A stretch of 64,000 bases of DNA from Choanephora cucurbitarum (lineage: Eukaryota > Mucoromycota > Mucoromycetes > Mucorales > Choanephoraceae): the NCBI GenBank assembly GCA_025331435.1, contig JAIWNI010000014.1, positions 310,001-374,000 on the forward strand, written 5' to 3'. Positions 22,691 to 33,240 of the stretch are shown piece by piece. Position numbers and translations under genes: made by a program. Numbering within the stretch: the stretch's first letter is position 1; the number at the start of each line of letters is the position of its first letter. Below the pieces are notes generated by a model. The model was given only the letters and a program-made list of their open reading frames with translations, was not told the origin of the DNA and ran no database searches.

Positions 22691-23548
22691 ATGACAAACT
22701 TCCTTATTTACTTATTATCTCTTATCGGATTTGTGCCCATAACCGAACAAGAACCAGTCAGCCATCAGAACCACAGACAATCAAAACGCTTTAGGAAAAC
22801 AGAGGCATGTCAGCACTTGCTTAGTTCTGATTTCATTGTCTCTACAGAAGAAGATGAAGAAGAAGAATATGACGAGAAAAGAAGCCTGCTGATTGATGTA
22901 GATGACATTCAAGATTGGCTCAGTCGACTCTCAAGAATGACACTCTGTCAAATCCTGACTTCTACTATCAATGAGCACCCTCACGTTGGTGATGAAATCT
23001 GTCATAGACATTACAAAAAGACGGCTGAACCCCAAGGGCAAGAAGATAAACACCTACTCGTCTTAATTCAGCAGAAAGCAAGAAACATTGCCCATCAGCT
23101 AGACAATCTAAGACCAAGTGATCAGTTTGGTAAGGCTCATAAAGTAAACAGCCAACTTCAGGCATTGATTCGCTCATTGCCTGTGCATGGCTATGACTCC
23201 TTTGTCACTTTGTTTGGTCTGATTGTGTTGGCTCAAGAAGGCCTGTCTGCACCAAGTGAGGTACGCCAGCATCTGTTTTATGATGCAAAGCTGGGCCGTA
23301 TCCTGATACTTGAATTAGCCAGTCTTCTCAAGAACTTTAAGCCTTCTACCAAACATGCTTCTTCTGGTTTAAGTACCGATCAATACTATTGGTCTCATGT
23401 ACTCAACCAAGAAAAGAATTGGCTCTCTTCTCTTGAAGACATTTGTTCAAAACTATCTCGTTATGATGCTACATGGGAATACCGCAATGAGTATCAAGAT
23501 GTACTTATCATAGCTGAGCGTTATTATAAATCTTCTTATCTCTATTAA
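22691..23548 (+). CDS. Probable Cut8/STS1-like nuclear proteasome tether
   Basis: Single exon of 285 residues. After a short hydrophobic start comes a basic cluster (RQSKRFRKTEA, a possible nuclear signal), then an acidic run. Next is DVDDIQDWLSRLSRMTLCQILTSTINEHPHVGDEI. The L-rich helix pair followed by INxHPxVGxEI resembles the opening of the Cut8/STS1 fold. The rest is all-helical (LPVHGYDSFVTLFGLIVLAQ; LFYDAKLGRILILELASLL). Cut8 tethers proteasomes to the nuclear envelope. Assignment is by motif resemblance, not a strong match. The hydrophobic N-terminus is odd for a nuclear protein and may mean the true start lies elsewhere. Confidence 0.55.
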   Translation: MTNFLIYLLSLIGFVPITEQEPVSHQNHRQSKRFRKTEACQHLLSSDFIVSTEEDEEEEYDEKRSLLIDVDDIQDWLSRLSRMTLCQILTSTINEHPHVGDEICHRHYKKTAEPQGQEDKHLLVLIQQKARNIAHQLDNLRPSDQFGKAHKVNSQLQALIRSLPVHGYDSFVTLFGLIVLAQEGLSAPSEVRQHLFYDAKLGRILILELASLLKNFKPSTKHASSGLSTDQYYWSHVLNQEKNWLSSLEDICSKLSRYDATWEYRNEYQDVLIIAERYYKSSYLY

Positions 23549-23562
23549 ACTATACTTTATTC

Positions 23563-24839
23563 TTATTTGATACGACTACCGTATAATGTTGTTGTCTGAT
23601 TTCGATGAGGGCGAGCAAATTTCAGCAACAGATGCTCTTTATCTTTCTTTTGAGGAGCTAGATCAGTCAAAAAGGGAGTGATTTCCTCTAATGACCACAA
23701 TGGCTTTTCAGCAAACAATGCAGCAAATCTCTGTGCAGGGTCAGTCGATAGTTCATGCACAGGGAAATATTGAACAAAATTCTCTACTTGATGTAGTTTG
23801 GTGCTGGTGTGCATCACATAGAGTCCCTGAATATATTCAATCTTGGGCACAAATACTTCTTGAGTGAGTTTCTTCCAGACCTCCAGAAACTCATTCATTT
23901 CCCAACGCTTATTCTACACAGACAATATCAATTCAGTCTCTATCCTGTCTAGTTCAATCAATCATACTCACTCTTGGATTGGCCAGCAACCATTCACCTA
24001 GAAATCGGCAGATTCTAGCTTCATCAAACTCAAGTATCTGTTCGTCCTGACTAACATCATGCTGAGCAAACATTCGAATACTTGCCAACAGAATATGATC
24101 AGGCACAATCTCTTCCTCATCAACAGCACCAATTTCATCTCGAATACATGATTTGGCTTCTCCTAAAGACATATGCTTAAAATCAGATTGATGGAGGATT
24201 GCGCTGGTCACAAGTGAATCAAACAGACGGAAAAGGAATTCTCGGTCAAACAATCGATAGTAGCCTTCATGCTCAAATGCGCCTCTCATCCTCAAAGCAT
24301 CTATCAGTTCTCCTTCACTTGCTTGTACTAAAGACAACAAATCCTGATAAGTATACAGTGTCTATTTCAAGAGATAGATTCAGTCATCATTCAAGTTGAT
24401 TAGTTTTTGCCTGTTGAACTAGCTCACCTTGGTACTTTTGATATGAGCATCATTTCTAGACCCTGAATAGCTTGATTCAGCCAATAGATCATCAACTCGA
24501 CTTGTTCTGGCAAGGCAAGGGATCAATTCAATTGTATTGGATAGGTCATCATGTATAGTTATATCCAGTGTGTCGTCAGTCACCAGTAACATTGAGTTTG
24601 AGGTGTTCACTTGTCGTACTGAATATGTCTTTTTGTTTGTACATAAAACTGCTTCATCCTCTGGTAATCCTTTAATGACGATTCTAAGGCAAGTGATCAG
24701 AATCTACATGATCATTTGTTTGGTCATCTTACTCATCGCCCGACTCAAAGGCTTCTACTAGTTCATTAGAACTAAGTTCAATAAGGCTATAAGCGTTTTT
24801 TTCAAATTGATGTTTGTAGATCAGTCGAGAGGAACTCAT
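23563..24839 (-). CDS. DCC1: Sister chromatid cohesion protein DCC1
   Basis: Four minus-strand exons starting MSSSRLIYKHQFEKN. Family features include YSLIELSSNELVEAFESGDE, VIKGLPEDEAVLCT, KTYSVRQVNTSNSMLLV, and the later winged-helix region ending KPLWSLEEITPFLTDL and LYGSRIK. DCC1 with CTF8 and CTF18 forms the alternative RFC complex that loads PCNA and supports cohesion during S phase. Length of about 360 residues fits. Two ACGCGT boxes and one ACGCGG lie 47-105 bp upstream, the expected site for MBF-type S-phase control. The stop is 14 bp from the convergent Cut8-like stop. Confidence 0.9.
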
Positions 24840-24885
24840 TTTATTTTTATTTTTATTTTCTGGAGGTAACAAAGCAGGAACCGGC

Positions 24886-24944
24886 ACGCGTTAAAAAAAT
24901 AACTATAAAAAAAAAGTCAGTACGCGTTTTAAAGAAAGACGCGG
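24886..24944. promoter_or_regulatory. Cluster of MluI cell-cycle boxes upstream of DCC1
   Basis: ACGCGT occurs at 24886-24891 and 24922-24927, with a related ACGCGG at 24939-24944. In yeasts ACGCGT is bound by MBF (Mbp1/Swi6) and drives G1/S expression of replication genes. The position 47-105 bp upstream of a cohesion/replication factor is what that model predicts. The divergent small ORF at 25049 would share it. The presence of the boxes is directly seen. Function in this species is inferred. Confidence 0.6.
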
Positions 24945-25048
24945 CAACTAAATTAGCCTAATGGTGACAAGATACCTTTGTGCTTAAAAAAGAAAGAAAA
25001 GGTATCTATAGAGTCACGTAAAATAAACAAGCAGTATAGATATACAGT

Positions 25049-25240
25049 ATGACAAGACAAACTAATGAAATCCTCAATTTATTGCATTATCTCGAGAGTG
25101 TCAAGCTTCATTCGGATCCAGCTACAATTGATGGATTGATTGATCTGCTAGACTATGTATATCTAAGTCTCACGTTCGGCACAGTAAACAGGTCTTAAAG
25201 AGTTTTGAGAGACTACAAGTCAGAGGCTAGAACTCTCGAC
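25049..25240 (+). CDS. Small hypothetical ORF divergent from DCC1
   Basis: An ATG at 25049 opens a helical-looking frame with NEILNLLHYLESVKLHSDPA and TIDGLIDLLDYVYLS, ending at a TAA after 48 codons. Removing a 35-nt GT-AG segment (about 25157-25191) would instead join LIDLLDYV to LKSFERLQVRG before a stop. Without it, the frame continues past the single TAA for another 17 codons. Family unknown. It shares the MCB-bearing promoter with DCC1, which makes a cell-cycle role imaginable but unproven. It may be a truncated gene. Confidence 0.3.
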
Positions 25241-25583
25241 GAAGACCCATAGAGTCTTCTTCAGTCATGTCTATTACTATCCTTATGAAAAGAAAAGTCT
25301 TTTGGTTTTATTCTCTTGTTTACATACGTATAGCTCTATAGATTGATTTGTGTCTAATGAGATTGTTCAAGAAGTCTTTTTCTAATACAAAAAAATCAGG
25401 TTTATAGATTATTTGATCAGTGCCAAGGTCAGTGCTACAGCGTACCTTATTTTAGTGTTACGGTGGTCCAGTAGCAGGATCTACAAGCGGGAAATAAAAG
25501 CTACAAATTGTTCCTCAAAAAAGGAGACAAACTCTTTCTTTCTTCCTTTCTTTTTTCTTTATATTTTTTTATACAATACAGAA
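25241..25583. other. Spacer before the BSD gene
   Basis: No defensible gene. A small inverted repeat, GAAGAC/GTCTTC, lies near 25240-25260. The last 60 bases are a T/C-rich tract leading into the BSD-domain gene start, consistent with a promoter and leader. Confidence 0.4.
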
Positions 25584-26625
25584 ATGGCAGAACAAGGTAA
25601 GAAGATACTATGTTGAATGACAGAAATTTCTTTTTTTCTTGGAGGGAAAAGAGACACTAAGCTTATGTCTATCTTAGGAAGTCCTACTTTAGGTTTATTC
25701 AAGAACTCCTTTTTCTCAAACGTCAGTTCAAGTGTCAGTGCATTATCTCAAACAATACAAACCAAGGGTTTACCAGAAATAAACAAACGTATAAATGTAC
25801 TTCAGCAACGTGCACGCGATCTACCCAACCAAATCGCTAATCTTCAAACTGATCTTGAAGCAGAGCGTGCTTCTTTTATTTCGGACAAGAAACAAGACGT
25901 TAATGCATCATCTTCTCAAACAAGAGGCTCAGGTACTCTTTTTTTTTATTGTCATGCACTACAAAACACTTAGACTGTCTTTTATAGAACCTGTCGCCCC
26001 TTGGATTGGTTACCAAGGATATGAAAAGGAAATGAAAAAAGCTATTATGGATGTTTCAAAGGTTAGTTGCTTGACTATTAAAAAATAAAGAGAGAGAGAA
26101 GCGCACAACTAAATTATCTTTTAAATAGGATGAACGCAATTTCTTGATCCCTCCTCCCGAAGATACCCATTTTCAATTTGACTTGAATGCTTATAGTGCG
26201 AGTGCTCAAGCAGCTCTTAAAGAAGATAAGCTATTATCGAAAATGAGATTCTTACTTGTACCGCAACAGTGAGTATTTTTTTTTTTACAAACAACCTTAG
26301 AGTAAGAGATAATCTTTTTTTTTCTAGGGTCACCGAGACCATGTTTTGGAAAAACTACTTTTATCGAGTAACTATTGCAAAACAAGCTGTCTTGAGTCAA
26401 CCTCCAACATTAGATACCTCAGATGAGAAAAACACAGATGAAGACAATAACAGCAAAAAGAGTGACGAAGTTTTATTTGATTTTAAAGATGAGGATCAAG
26501 ATGAAGATCAGGATGTGCCTGTTTCTGTTGATCTCAAGGTCAAGGAAGCACCTAAAAAAGAAGAAGATCCTACCTATGAAGGCATGGAAGAATGGGAGAT
26601 TGAACTTAGAAAGGCTGCCATTTAG
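25584..26625 (+). CDS. BSD-domain protein
   Basis: About five exons. The first coding exon is 13 nt (MAEQ plus one base). It is joined to GSPTLGLFKNSFFSN, then a coiled-coil-like segment (INKRINVLQQRARDLPNQIAN). The BSD domain starts after APWIGYQGYEKEMKKAI and includes FLIPPPEDTHFQFDLNAY and MRFLLVPQQ, with FWKNYFYRV at the end. The FW..YF motif defines the domain. An acidic tail (DEDQDEDQD) follows. The overall layout resembles SYAP1-type synapse-associated BSD proteins of animals and fungi, linked to membrane traffic or TOR/Akt signalling. Biochemical role is not established. Confidence 0.87.
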
Positions 26626-26663
26626 TCATGTTTTTCTTTTGGCTTTTATTAGGCATGGCATTT

Positions 26664-27978
26664 TCAATTAGCATTGTATTCTTGACTGAAATATGATTCT
26701 GCTACAGTTACAGCTTGTTGAACAAGTTCATTTATATTTTCAATCTGTTTTTGCTCTAATACTTGTGCAACCTAAAATAAAATAGCATAAGCAGCTATCA
26801 TGTCTTGTCTACTTGAAAGCCTACCTCTCTCTTGACAATTTGAATCACTTGTTCTCTAGAATTGTCATCAGCAACAATCACTTGGTTCTGACTACTTTTG
26901 ACTTGGTTCACATAATCTTTTAATCCCTTTTAAAGAAAATGGTTAGATATCTACTTTACATTCTAGTATCAACTACACTTACCTTAAATGCTGCAGCTCC
27001 TGCCAATTGTTGAGGTGTCACGTTGTTACCCATTTCCAAATAGACCATTCTGTAGCAATCATAGAGTTCGTTTTGTCGTGGAAATGTAGAGGTACGTTGA
27101 ACTAAAACAAAAAGAAAGTAAGCAAAATGATTTGCTGATATGATGTTACTGAAATTACGTGGAGAAGGTCGAAGTAAGGCCAATTCAGCCTTTGACTTTT
27201 CGTTCTCAAAAGGTTGAATAAGCCATTGCTGTGTTTTTGAATGTACGTTCTTGGTATTCAAAACGACAGTATTTCCATTTTTAAATTCAGAAGACTACAG
27301 AAAAGTTTAGACGTAATTTCATTCGCCAATTTTCCTTTCTTACCCGAATATCCAATGCAAGATGTGGTGCAGAAGTAGGAAAAATATAACCGTCTTGGTA
27401 GGTCCATCTTTGGTTATGAGCCAATCCTGGCTTACGAGCATATTGAATGATGCTCTTTTCACGCTCAATGCCTATCATAAGATGTTTCTTTTCAATTTAA
27501 CATGTCCTTCTATCGTTATTGTCTTCTTACTGACTTCCTCCTCGGATATCGATCACTAGGATTCAAATGAGAATCATTAGCTTACTTTCAACCATGACTC
27601 TCGTCTCGCTCTTACCAAGTCCTGATTTCTTATTGATCAAAAAGCCTTCTTCATGCATCCATAACTAACCCGAAAAAAATCGTATTAAATTCATGCATTT
27701 CTTGTATACCTATCAAGCTTACTTGATTGATGCTATCAACCATTTTCTAAACAAAACAAAAACATCAGTCTTGCGATGAATTAACAACAGTTTAGCTTAC
27801 TTGTGGCCAAATGATAATATTGGCATCATTCTAACAAAATGCACGAGATTAGCCTTGAATTCATACAGGTGAATAAGATACATACCACCATGCTTCCACC
27901 ATTCACATCCATGGCAAAAGGTTGGCTTTTGCATCGAATAAAGAAGAATCCTTCTGGGAAATAATCTACAGACTCCAT
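26664..27978 (-). CDS. Beta-trefoil (ricin B/CBM13-like) protein
   Basis: At least seven small exons on the minus strand. It opens MESVDYFPEGFFFIRCKSQP, then FAMDVNGGSMVNDANIIIWPQ and NQLWMHEEGFLINKKSGLV. Further trefoil-like units include QRWTYQDGYIFPTSAPHLAL and FKNGNTVVLNTKN. The repeated pattern of aliphatic-D-V/I-x-G, N/W-x-W and Q-x-W is that of ricin-B lectin folds. The C-terminus is helical (YDCYRMVYLEMGNNVTPQQL; VIQIVKREVAQVLEQ). No signal peptide is seen, so it is probably intracellular. Ligand unknown. One predicted intron uses a GTCAGT donor near 27515. Confidence 0.7.
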
Positions 27979-28577
27979 AATTAAAATAAGCAAGAAAAAA
28001 AGAAAAGAAAACGTTGTATTTTGCGGGTTCTGGTTTATACATATTTTTGGCGGACTTGAACAATTTGTTTGAAAAGCAGAAAGCCAAGTCAGGCTCTAAT
28101 TGAGGAATTAATTTTTCAAGCAGGAAACGATCAAATACATATTACCTGTATGCTCAATCAGTCAAATACTTGACACTGTGCCATACCGGTTAATTACAGA
28201 GGATACAGAAAGGTTTTATGTATCATTTTGAACCAACCAAAACGACATTGGTCGATTGAAAACCAAGAGTGGAGATTTTTTAATTGATTGCTCTCAATGT
28301 TAAAGAAAACATCCTTATGACATGCCTGTTTTTTTTTGAAATAAGTAATTCGATAGCTCATAGGAATAGTGTTAGTCCTTTACTAAAGGATGGCTAATTA
28401 AGATCATGCATTTATAACAATTCGCTCTCATGACAGGAACCAACAGCACATAATCAACTATAGTTTAGTGAATATCTAAAAAGTTTATTGATAGAAGAGT
28501 AAAGATAAAAAAGAACTGTCATTGTGTATATTCTCAAAATAGTCTAAAAAAAAGGATTTGTACGCTTCTTCTCGCTA
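27979..28577. other. Intergenic, nothing recognisable
   Basis: About 600 bp between the 5' end of the beta-trefoil gene and the 3' end of the secreted-protein gene. It is AT-rich, with no ORF, repeat or RNA gene I can support. The left part must hold the trefoil-gene promoter. Confidence 0.5.
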
Positions 28578-29222
28578 CTAGTACTTGCTTCTATAGTGTT
28601 TGTCCTCATGGTCCCACTTGTCCTTACCATGGCGCTCCTTATGACCCCATCTATTCTTGTCATGATGCTTCTTGTGGTCCCATTTGTCTTCCTTTCTGTG
28701 TTCATCTTCATAGCCTCTCTTGCCATGATGGTCCTTACTGTCCCACTTGTTCTTGCCATGGTGGTCTTTATGGTCCCATTGGTACTTTTCGTGATGGTCT
28801 TTGTGCTTGCCATAGTGGTCTTTGTAGCCTCGCTTATCATGATGATCCCTGTTATCCCATCTGTCCTTGACATCCTTTACTTCATCTTTGATATCTTCCC
28901 ATGTGTCCTCGATATGATCCCATATGTGCTTTTTGTCAGAGCAGCTCCAGTTGTGAGAGTAAGGATCGCTATGATCATGAGGCTTGTAGCAAGAAACAGA
29001 TTTGTCTCCTTCCATGCGGCAATCATATCCTTTGTCAGACATGCTCTCTTGAAAGTGGTCCTTGACCCAAGTGATCGAATTGCTGCATGCACTTTCTTCA
29101 CAAGAATAAACATAACGTCCATTGTCATTGTAGCTGTATTGGCAGGCATCTTGGGAGTAACCAGCTAAGACTGCGGTAGTAGTGGCAGATAAGGCGATGA
29201 ATGTAGCAGTAAGCTTAACCAT
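28578..29222 (-). CDS. Secreted Cys-rich protein with His/Lys/Asp repeat tail
   Basis: Single exon of 214 residues. Residues 1-20 form a classical signal peptide (MVKLTATFIALSATTTAVLA). The next 75 residues hold six cysteines (DAC, YSC, SAC, YDC, VSC, WSC), enough for three disulfides. From about residue 110 to the end the protein is a degenerate repeat of about 11 residues built on WDHKDHHGKNK, with more than a dozen histidines in HH pairs. The family is not known to me. The tail looks suited to metal binding, adhesion to acidic polymers, or phase separation in the wall. A TATA box sits about 70 bp upstream. Confidence 0.75.
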   Translation of the reverse strand: MVKLTATFIALSATTTAVLAGYSQDACQYSYNDNGRYVYSCEESACSNSITWVKDHFQESMSDKGYDCRMEGDKSVSCYKPHDHSDPYSHNWSCSDKKHIWDHIEDTWEDIKDEVKDVKDRWDNRDHHDKRGYKDHYGKHKDHHEKYQWDHKDHHGKNKWDSKDHHGKRGYEDEHRKEDKWDHKKHHDKNRWGHKERHGKDKWDHEDKHYRSKY

Positions 29223-29290
29223 TTTGTCTTCTTCTTTTTCTGTTAGAGTAGATTGTTTGATAAAGTAGTATATTTGCAATTATTTCCTTT

Positions 29291-29300
29291 CCTTTATATA
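29291..29300 (-). promoter_or_regulatory. TATA box of the secreted-protein gene
   Basis: On the minus strand the sequence reads TATATAAAGG, 69-78 bp upstream of the start codon at 29222. This is a near-consensus TATA element and suggests regulated or strong expression. Most other genes here lack such a clear TATA. Confidence 0.6.
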
Positions 29301-29715
29301 TGTATCTGACAGAGTTTTTTATGGGCTGTGCTGTACTATTGCTTCCGCCTGTTTGCTTGTCCTGTATGACCCTCATGCCGCATGACATGAAAATCAAAGG
29401 ATAACACTACGTCCACTTAGCACCTAATAGAAATTTTTGAGCTGATACAATACAAGCCCGCAGAGCTGGGAAAACTTTTTTTAACCTGATAATTTATCAA
29501 GGAAAACTTTTTTCTACCATAGTCAGATTTTCCCCTGTTCTGATTTTAAAAAAGCTTTTAAATACAGCTACTTCTTTTTTAAACAATAATAACAATAACA
29601 ATGATAACGATGCATCTACTAAGCCTTTAGGTACAACTTCACATTTCTAGTTTATATTACAGGAGGCAGGCTACTCGAGCTGCGAACCTAATAGTTTTTA
29701 TTTTACAAATATCTA
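29301..29715. other. Spacer at the 3' side of the KDZ element
   Basis: AT-rich DNA with a direct repeat GGAAAACTTTTTT (about 29470-29482 and 29501-29513) around a palindrome GATAATTTATC (about 29488-29498). The KDZ transposon's left end may lie here, but I could not find a convincing matching inverted repeat on the other side. Confidence 0.35.
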
Positions 29716-32700
29716 CTAGTCGAGATTCAAGGCGGAAATAAGAGAAGCGAGATCGTCTTCGTTGTCTTCGCTGGAGCTGATTTCGCCTCCATCTACAATA
29801 TCATCGCTTTCATTAAGAATTGCTTCTGATACAGAGACTTCATCGGCTGAAGGCTCAGAAAGAGCAACGAGAGAAGGAGAAACAGAAGGAGAGAGAGGAG
29901 AGGATGAAGAAGAAGGAGTGGATGGGGGCATGCCGAGGAAGGTATAGGCCAACCTCTGCAGCAAAAGCAGCTGGCGTTTTCGTCTTTCCAAGAGAAGAAG
30001 ATGCTCAGGTCGAGCAGACTGAATTCCAAGGTTAACAGAAAAAAGTCTTGTCTCAACGTTCTCGACAAATCGCATTTCTTCTTCCTGTTACAAAGGTTTA
30101 ATAAATCGTAAACAACAACAGGCTTACAAGTATAGAATACGTACTTTCAACAATTGCAATTCTTCTTCAGCACGACACATCTTGTGCCATGTCATGACAT
30201 CTTGAGGTAAAGCTAAGGAGCTTTCCTTAGGAAACTTTTTTACAGCCGCCTCAAGGCTGTCAATTCTATGCTGTTGTTGTTGTTGCTGATCTAATAAAGC
30301 AATGACATGTTATCTATACGCTCAGTTGTATATGATCGCCACAAACTTACTGCAGTTCTGCAATAGATGCTCGTTGAAGAAAGAAATGATCTTTTTTGCA
30401 TTTGAAGCAATATGCTTCAAGGCCAAGACAAGTTTTGTCGCCTTTTTTGAACCTACAGTGTAACCAAATGATAATGTTTAAAATTATAAGTGCTTGGTAT
30501 ATCAAGAAAAAACATACCAATCTTTCCGTTTCCGGATAACTGTCTTTCTTTGAAGGAAAGAGCAAAAACATAGTTCTTTATAAGTATGACAAAAAAGTCA
30601 GTGACTTTACAATTGATTTCCTCTATCAGATGAGCTATGCGCTCATCCTCAAAGCTTTCGACTGGCTTGAAATTGGGCTCTCTCGACTCAAAGACTTCAA
30701 AGCAAGCGATTTCTTGTCTAAGCCTTTCGATCCGTTTCTTAGTCATGCGATCGGGGTTTTGTCTAAAGTGACAGTAAATAAAGCGATCCAACGAAAAAGA
30801 AGACAAAAACTTACATCTGTTGAAGATAAAAAAATAGCTTTTTGGCAGCTAAGTACTCCATGAAAGGCTTGCTGTTGATTATGTTGCCTTCTGTTTCTTT
30901 GTAAAGGGTATCTTTTACAAATTTCTTGTTGATCTTCATCGACAACAAATCTTTGGCATTCTGCCATTCTTCTAAGATTTTGTTGGTGTCAACACCTTCT
31001 AATTGTTTTTTGTATTTTTTTAAGTTTTTTTCGTTTTTTTCTTTTTTGTTTTAATTTGTTTTGCTATGAGAGATTGTTAAATATGAAATAAATAGATATC
31101 AGAATGCACATAGAGTTAACTTACGAATTTCAAGCATTTTATTGTATGCGAAGTGATCAACTGCATCTGTGATCAGCAGTTGTCGGTTTCTTCTTGACAT
31201 ACTTCTGGTCATGGAAACAAATCCATCTAAAAAGGACCAGAAACGCTCACACCCTTCACCGTCGGTATATCCAAAGTTTTGGATATACCTAGGGTTGTAA
31301 TTGACTTGACAAGCCATGGTATGAGCATAAGCATGAAATGCTGTTACACCATACCAGGTGTCATTCATCATCAAATACGGGAATGTGTGCTATCAATTGA
31401 AATGATTAAGTTACCAACTTATAGGCCAACCTGAACTCATGATTCCTTACTTCCAAGTTTTTTTTCACCAAGCAAATGATATCGTACATGATACCATATC
31501 TGACTCCTTCTTCTTTTTGCTGCTTCAACATGTGGCTCACGCAAGCCAAGGCATATTTATGCCTAAATGATGATGAGGTTAGAATCCAATTAGATGACAT
31601 ATGGCTTGAAACTTACCCTTCACCACCGTAAATATTGAGCATGCGCTCAGGCACACCATGTCTGGCACACGACAAAGAAAAAATGCCGTTCTCATCGTAA
31701 CGGCCAGTCGAATTGTTTCGATTGTTTTCGCCGTTAGCCTTGAACACACTGTCTTCAACGGGATCAAGGAAGCACTATATAGGAATAAGTTGCAATTCAG
31801 GTTAGTGCAATGATTACAACTACTTACATTGTCGTTATGTTCTTTCTTTTCTGTGGCGAACTTGTCCACTTCTTCCTTTGTACCCCAGAGAGCTTCTTCA
31901 CCAATCGAAAGGGCAAAAAAGCCTCCTTCCGAAGTTTCATGACGGCCGGCAATCTTTCTTCTCTTCAACTGAAAGTTGCCGTCCATTGAAACAAGCTTTC
32001 GCTTGCCACCCTATTGTTTTTGGCATATGTTAATGTTTGCAACAACTATACTTCGTAACGCATTAAATACTACCTCACATCCCAAACAGACGCTCATACT
32101 CTCTAGGCCATAGCTTAGATTGACATGGTCTTGGGCATAGCGGACAAGTTTTCTGTATAGAAAGTATGTCGAATTAAGTACATCGTTGGTCATGAGAGCA
32201 GTCTAGATAAGCAAATGAAAGTGGGCTGTTAAATGCTGTCTTAAATCAAATTGTACTGACTTACTTTCGAGCTCAAACTAGGCATTCCTTGATAGATGTC
32301 ATTACAAACATTCACAAAGCAATGGTTGGAGATATAACCTCTCATCTTGAAGACATGCAGATAGTCCAACAAGGCAAAATAGACAGCACGGCGAGGTGAC
32401 TTAGTCTTGTTTGGCATCATATGATTTTCTAAGAGCTGCTTTACCAAAGGATTGCAGCTGCAATGCATGACTTCGACTTCTTGGATTGCTATTTAACAAT
32501 AATTGTATTAGAAATGAAGCGATTCAACCAGCTCTGTTACTTGGTATACCGTTCAGAAAGTAAAGAGTCATTCTCACAATGCCTCTGTGATTACAAGAGC
32601 AATCGTAAGGTTCGAAATGAACTGACTTCTTCGAGAGGTCAGGCTCACCATGCAAAAGGAAAGAGTTGAAATACCACTGTCTCACTTTTTCAGCATATTC

Positions 32701-33165
32701 AATCCAGCTTTGGACATGGTTGCTGATTTCAGGGGCAGTGTAATCATCATGTTCCATGAATGACCCAGAGTAGTCATCCACGAAATCATTCATTTCGCCA
32801 GCAGCAATTTGCAACATTCTTTGCTGGTGAGCTTCTTCATCTTCGATATGTTGCTGTTGCAACTTTTCCTTTTCGGAACGGATTTCTTCTTCTTGTTCCT
32901 GGTAAAGCTTGATCATACGCTCTTCTCTTTTACCAAGAGCATTCTCTTCTTCCTTTTTTTCTTTGTTAGTACTTGTTGTACTAATTCTTTGTCTTTTAGG
33001 GTTTCTGATTTTGATTTTGTTGTAGCCTTCACGTTTCAATATATTCTTCATTTTGTTTAGTTTTTTCGAGAAAGAGTCAAAAGAGTAAAACTGTTTTCGC
33101 TTTTTATTCGTGTTAATTGAGCTTGTGACTGACTTGGAAACCTGAATTAGCGAAATTGGCTGCAT
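29716..33165 (-). CDS. KDZ (Kyakuja-Dileera-Zisupton) family transposase, apparently intact
   Basis: About a dozen minus-strand exons splice in frame. The N-terminal part is Lys/Glu-rich (EERMIKLYQEQEEEI). The zinc-binding-like region is YDCSCNHRG...CSCNPLVKQLLENHMMP with SPRRAVYFALLDY. The catalytic triad is present: DGNFQLKR (first Asp, about 31980), GIMYDIICLV (second Asp) and DGEGCERFWSFLDG (Glu, about 31255). The Helitron-like HAYAHTMAC and SMSRRNRQLLITDAV motifs are family hallmarks. A coiled-coil and Ser-rich acidic tail end ISALNLD. No frameshift was found through the catalytic core. The N-terminal boundary is uncertain, since an in-frame upstream GTG or exon is possible. Confidence 0.85.
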
Positions 33166-33240
33166 GATTTCGATTGCTTGATTCACTGCATCCTACTGTT
33201 AACGAACGACAAGCCCTGAACAAGGCTCCCAATTTAAGTA
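29716..33240 (-). mobile_element. KDZ DNA transposon (ends not defined)
   Basis: The extent is set by the transposase gene, with a short inverted pair (ACAAGCC/GGCTTGT at about 33209 and 33242) upstream of its start. Terminal inverted repeats and target-site duplications could not be identified by eye, so the true element is probably larger on both sides. It abuts the Ty3/gypsy copy across about 1.5 kb of non-coding DNA, making a 10-kb transposon island. Confidence 0.6.

Noticed and set aside
25049..25240. Resemblance of the small ORF to the DASH subunit Dad3
   Set aside because: Only a loose hydrophobic pattern fits and the spacing is too short; kept as hypothetical.
28596..29168. 190-codon plus-strand frame with many hydrophobic stretches
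   Set aside because: It is the antisense shadow of the secreted His/Lys/Asp-rich protein; codons for those residues read as hydrophobic ones on the other strand.
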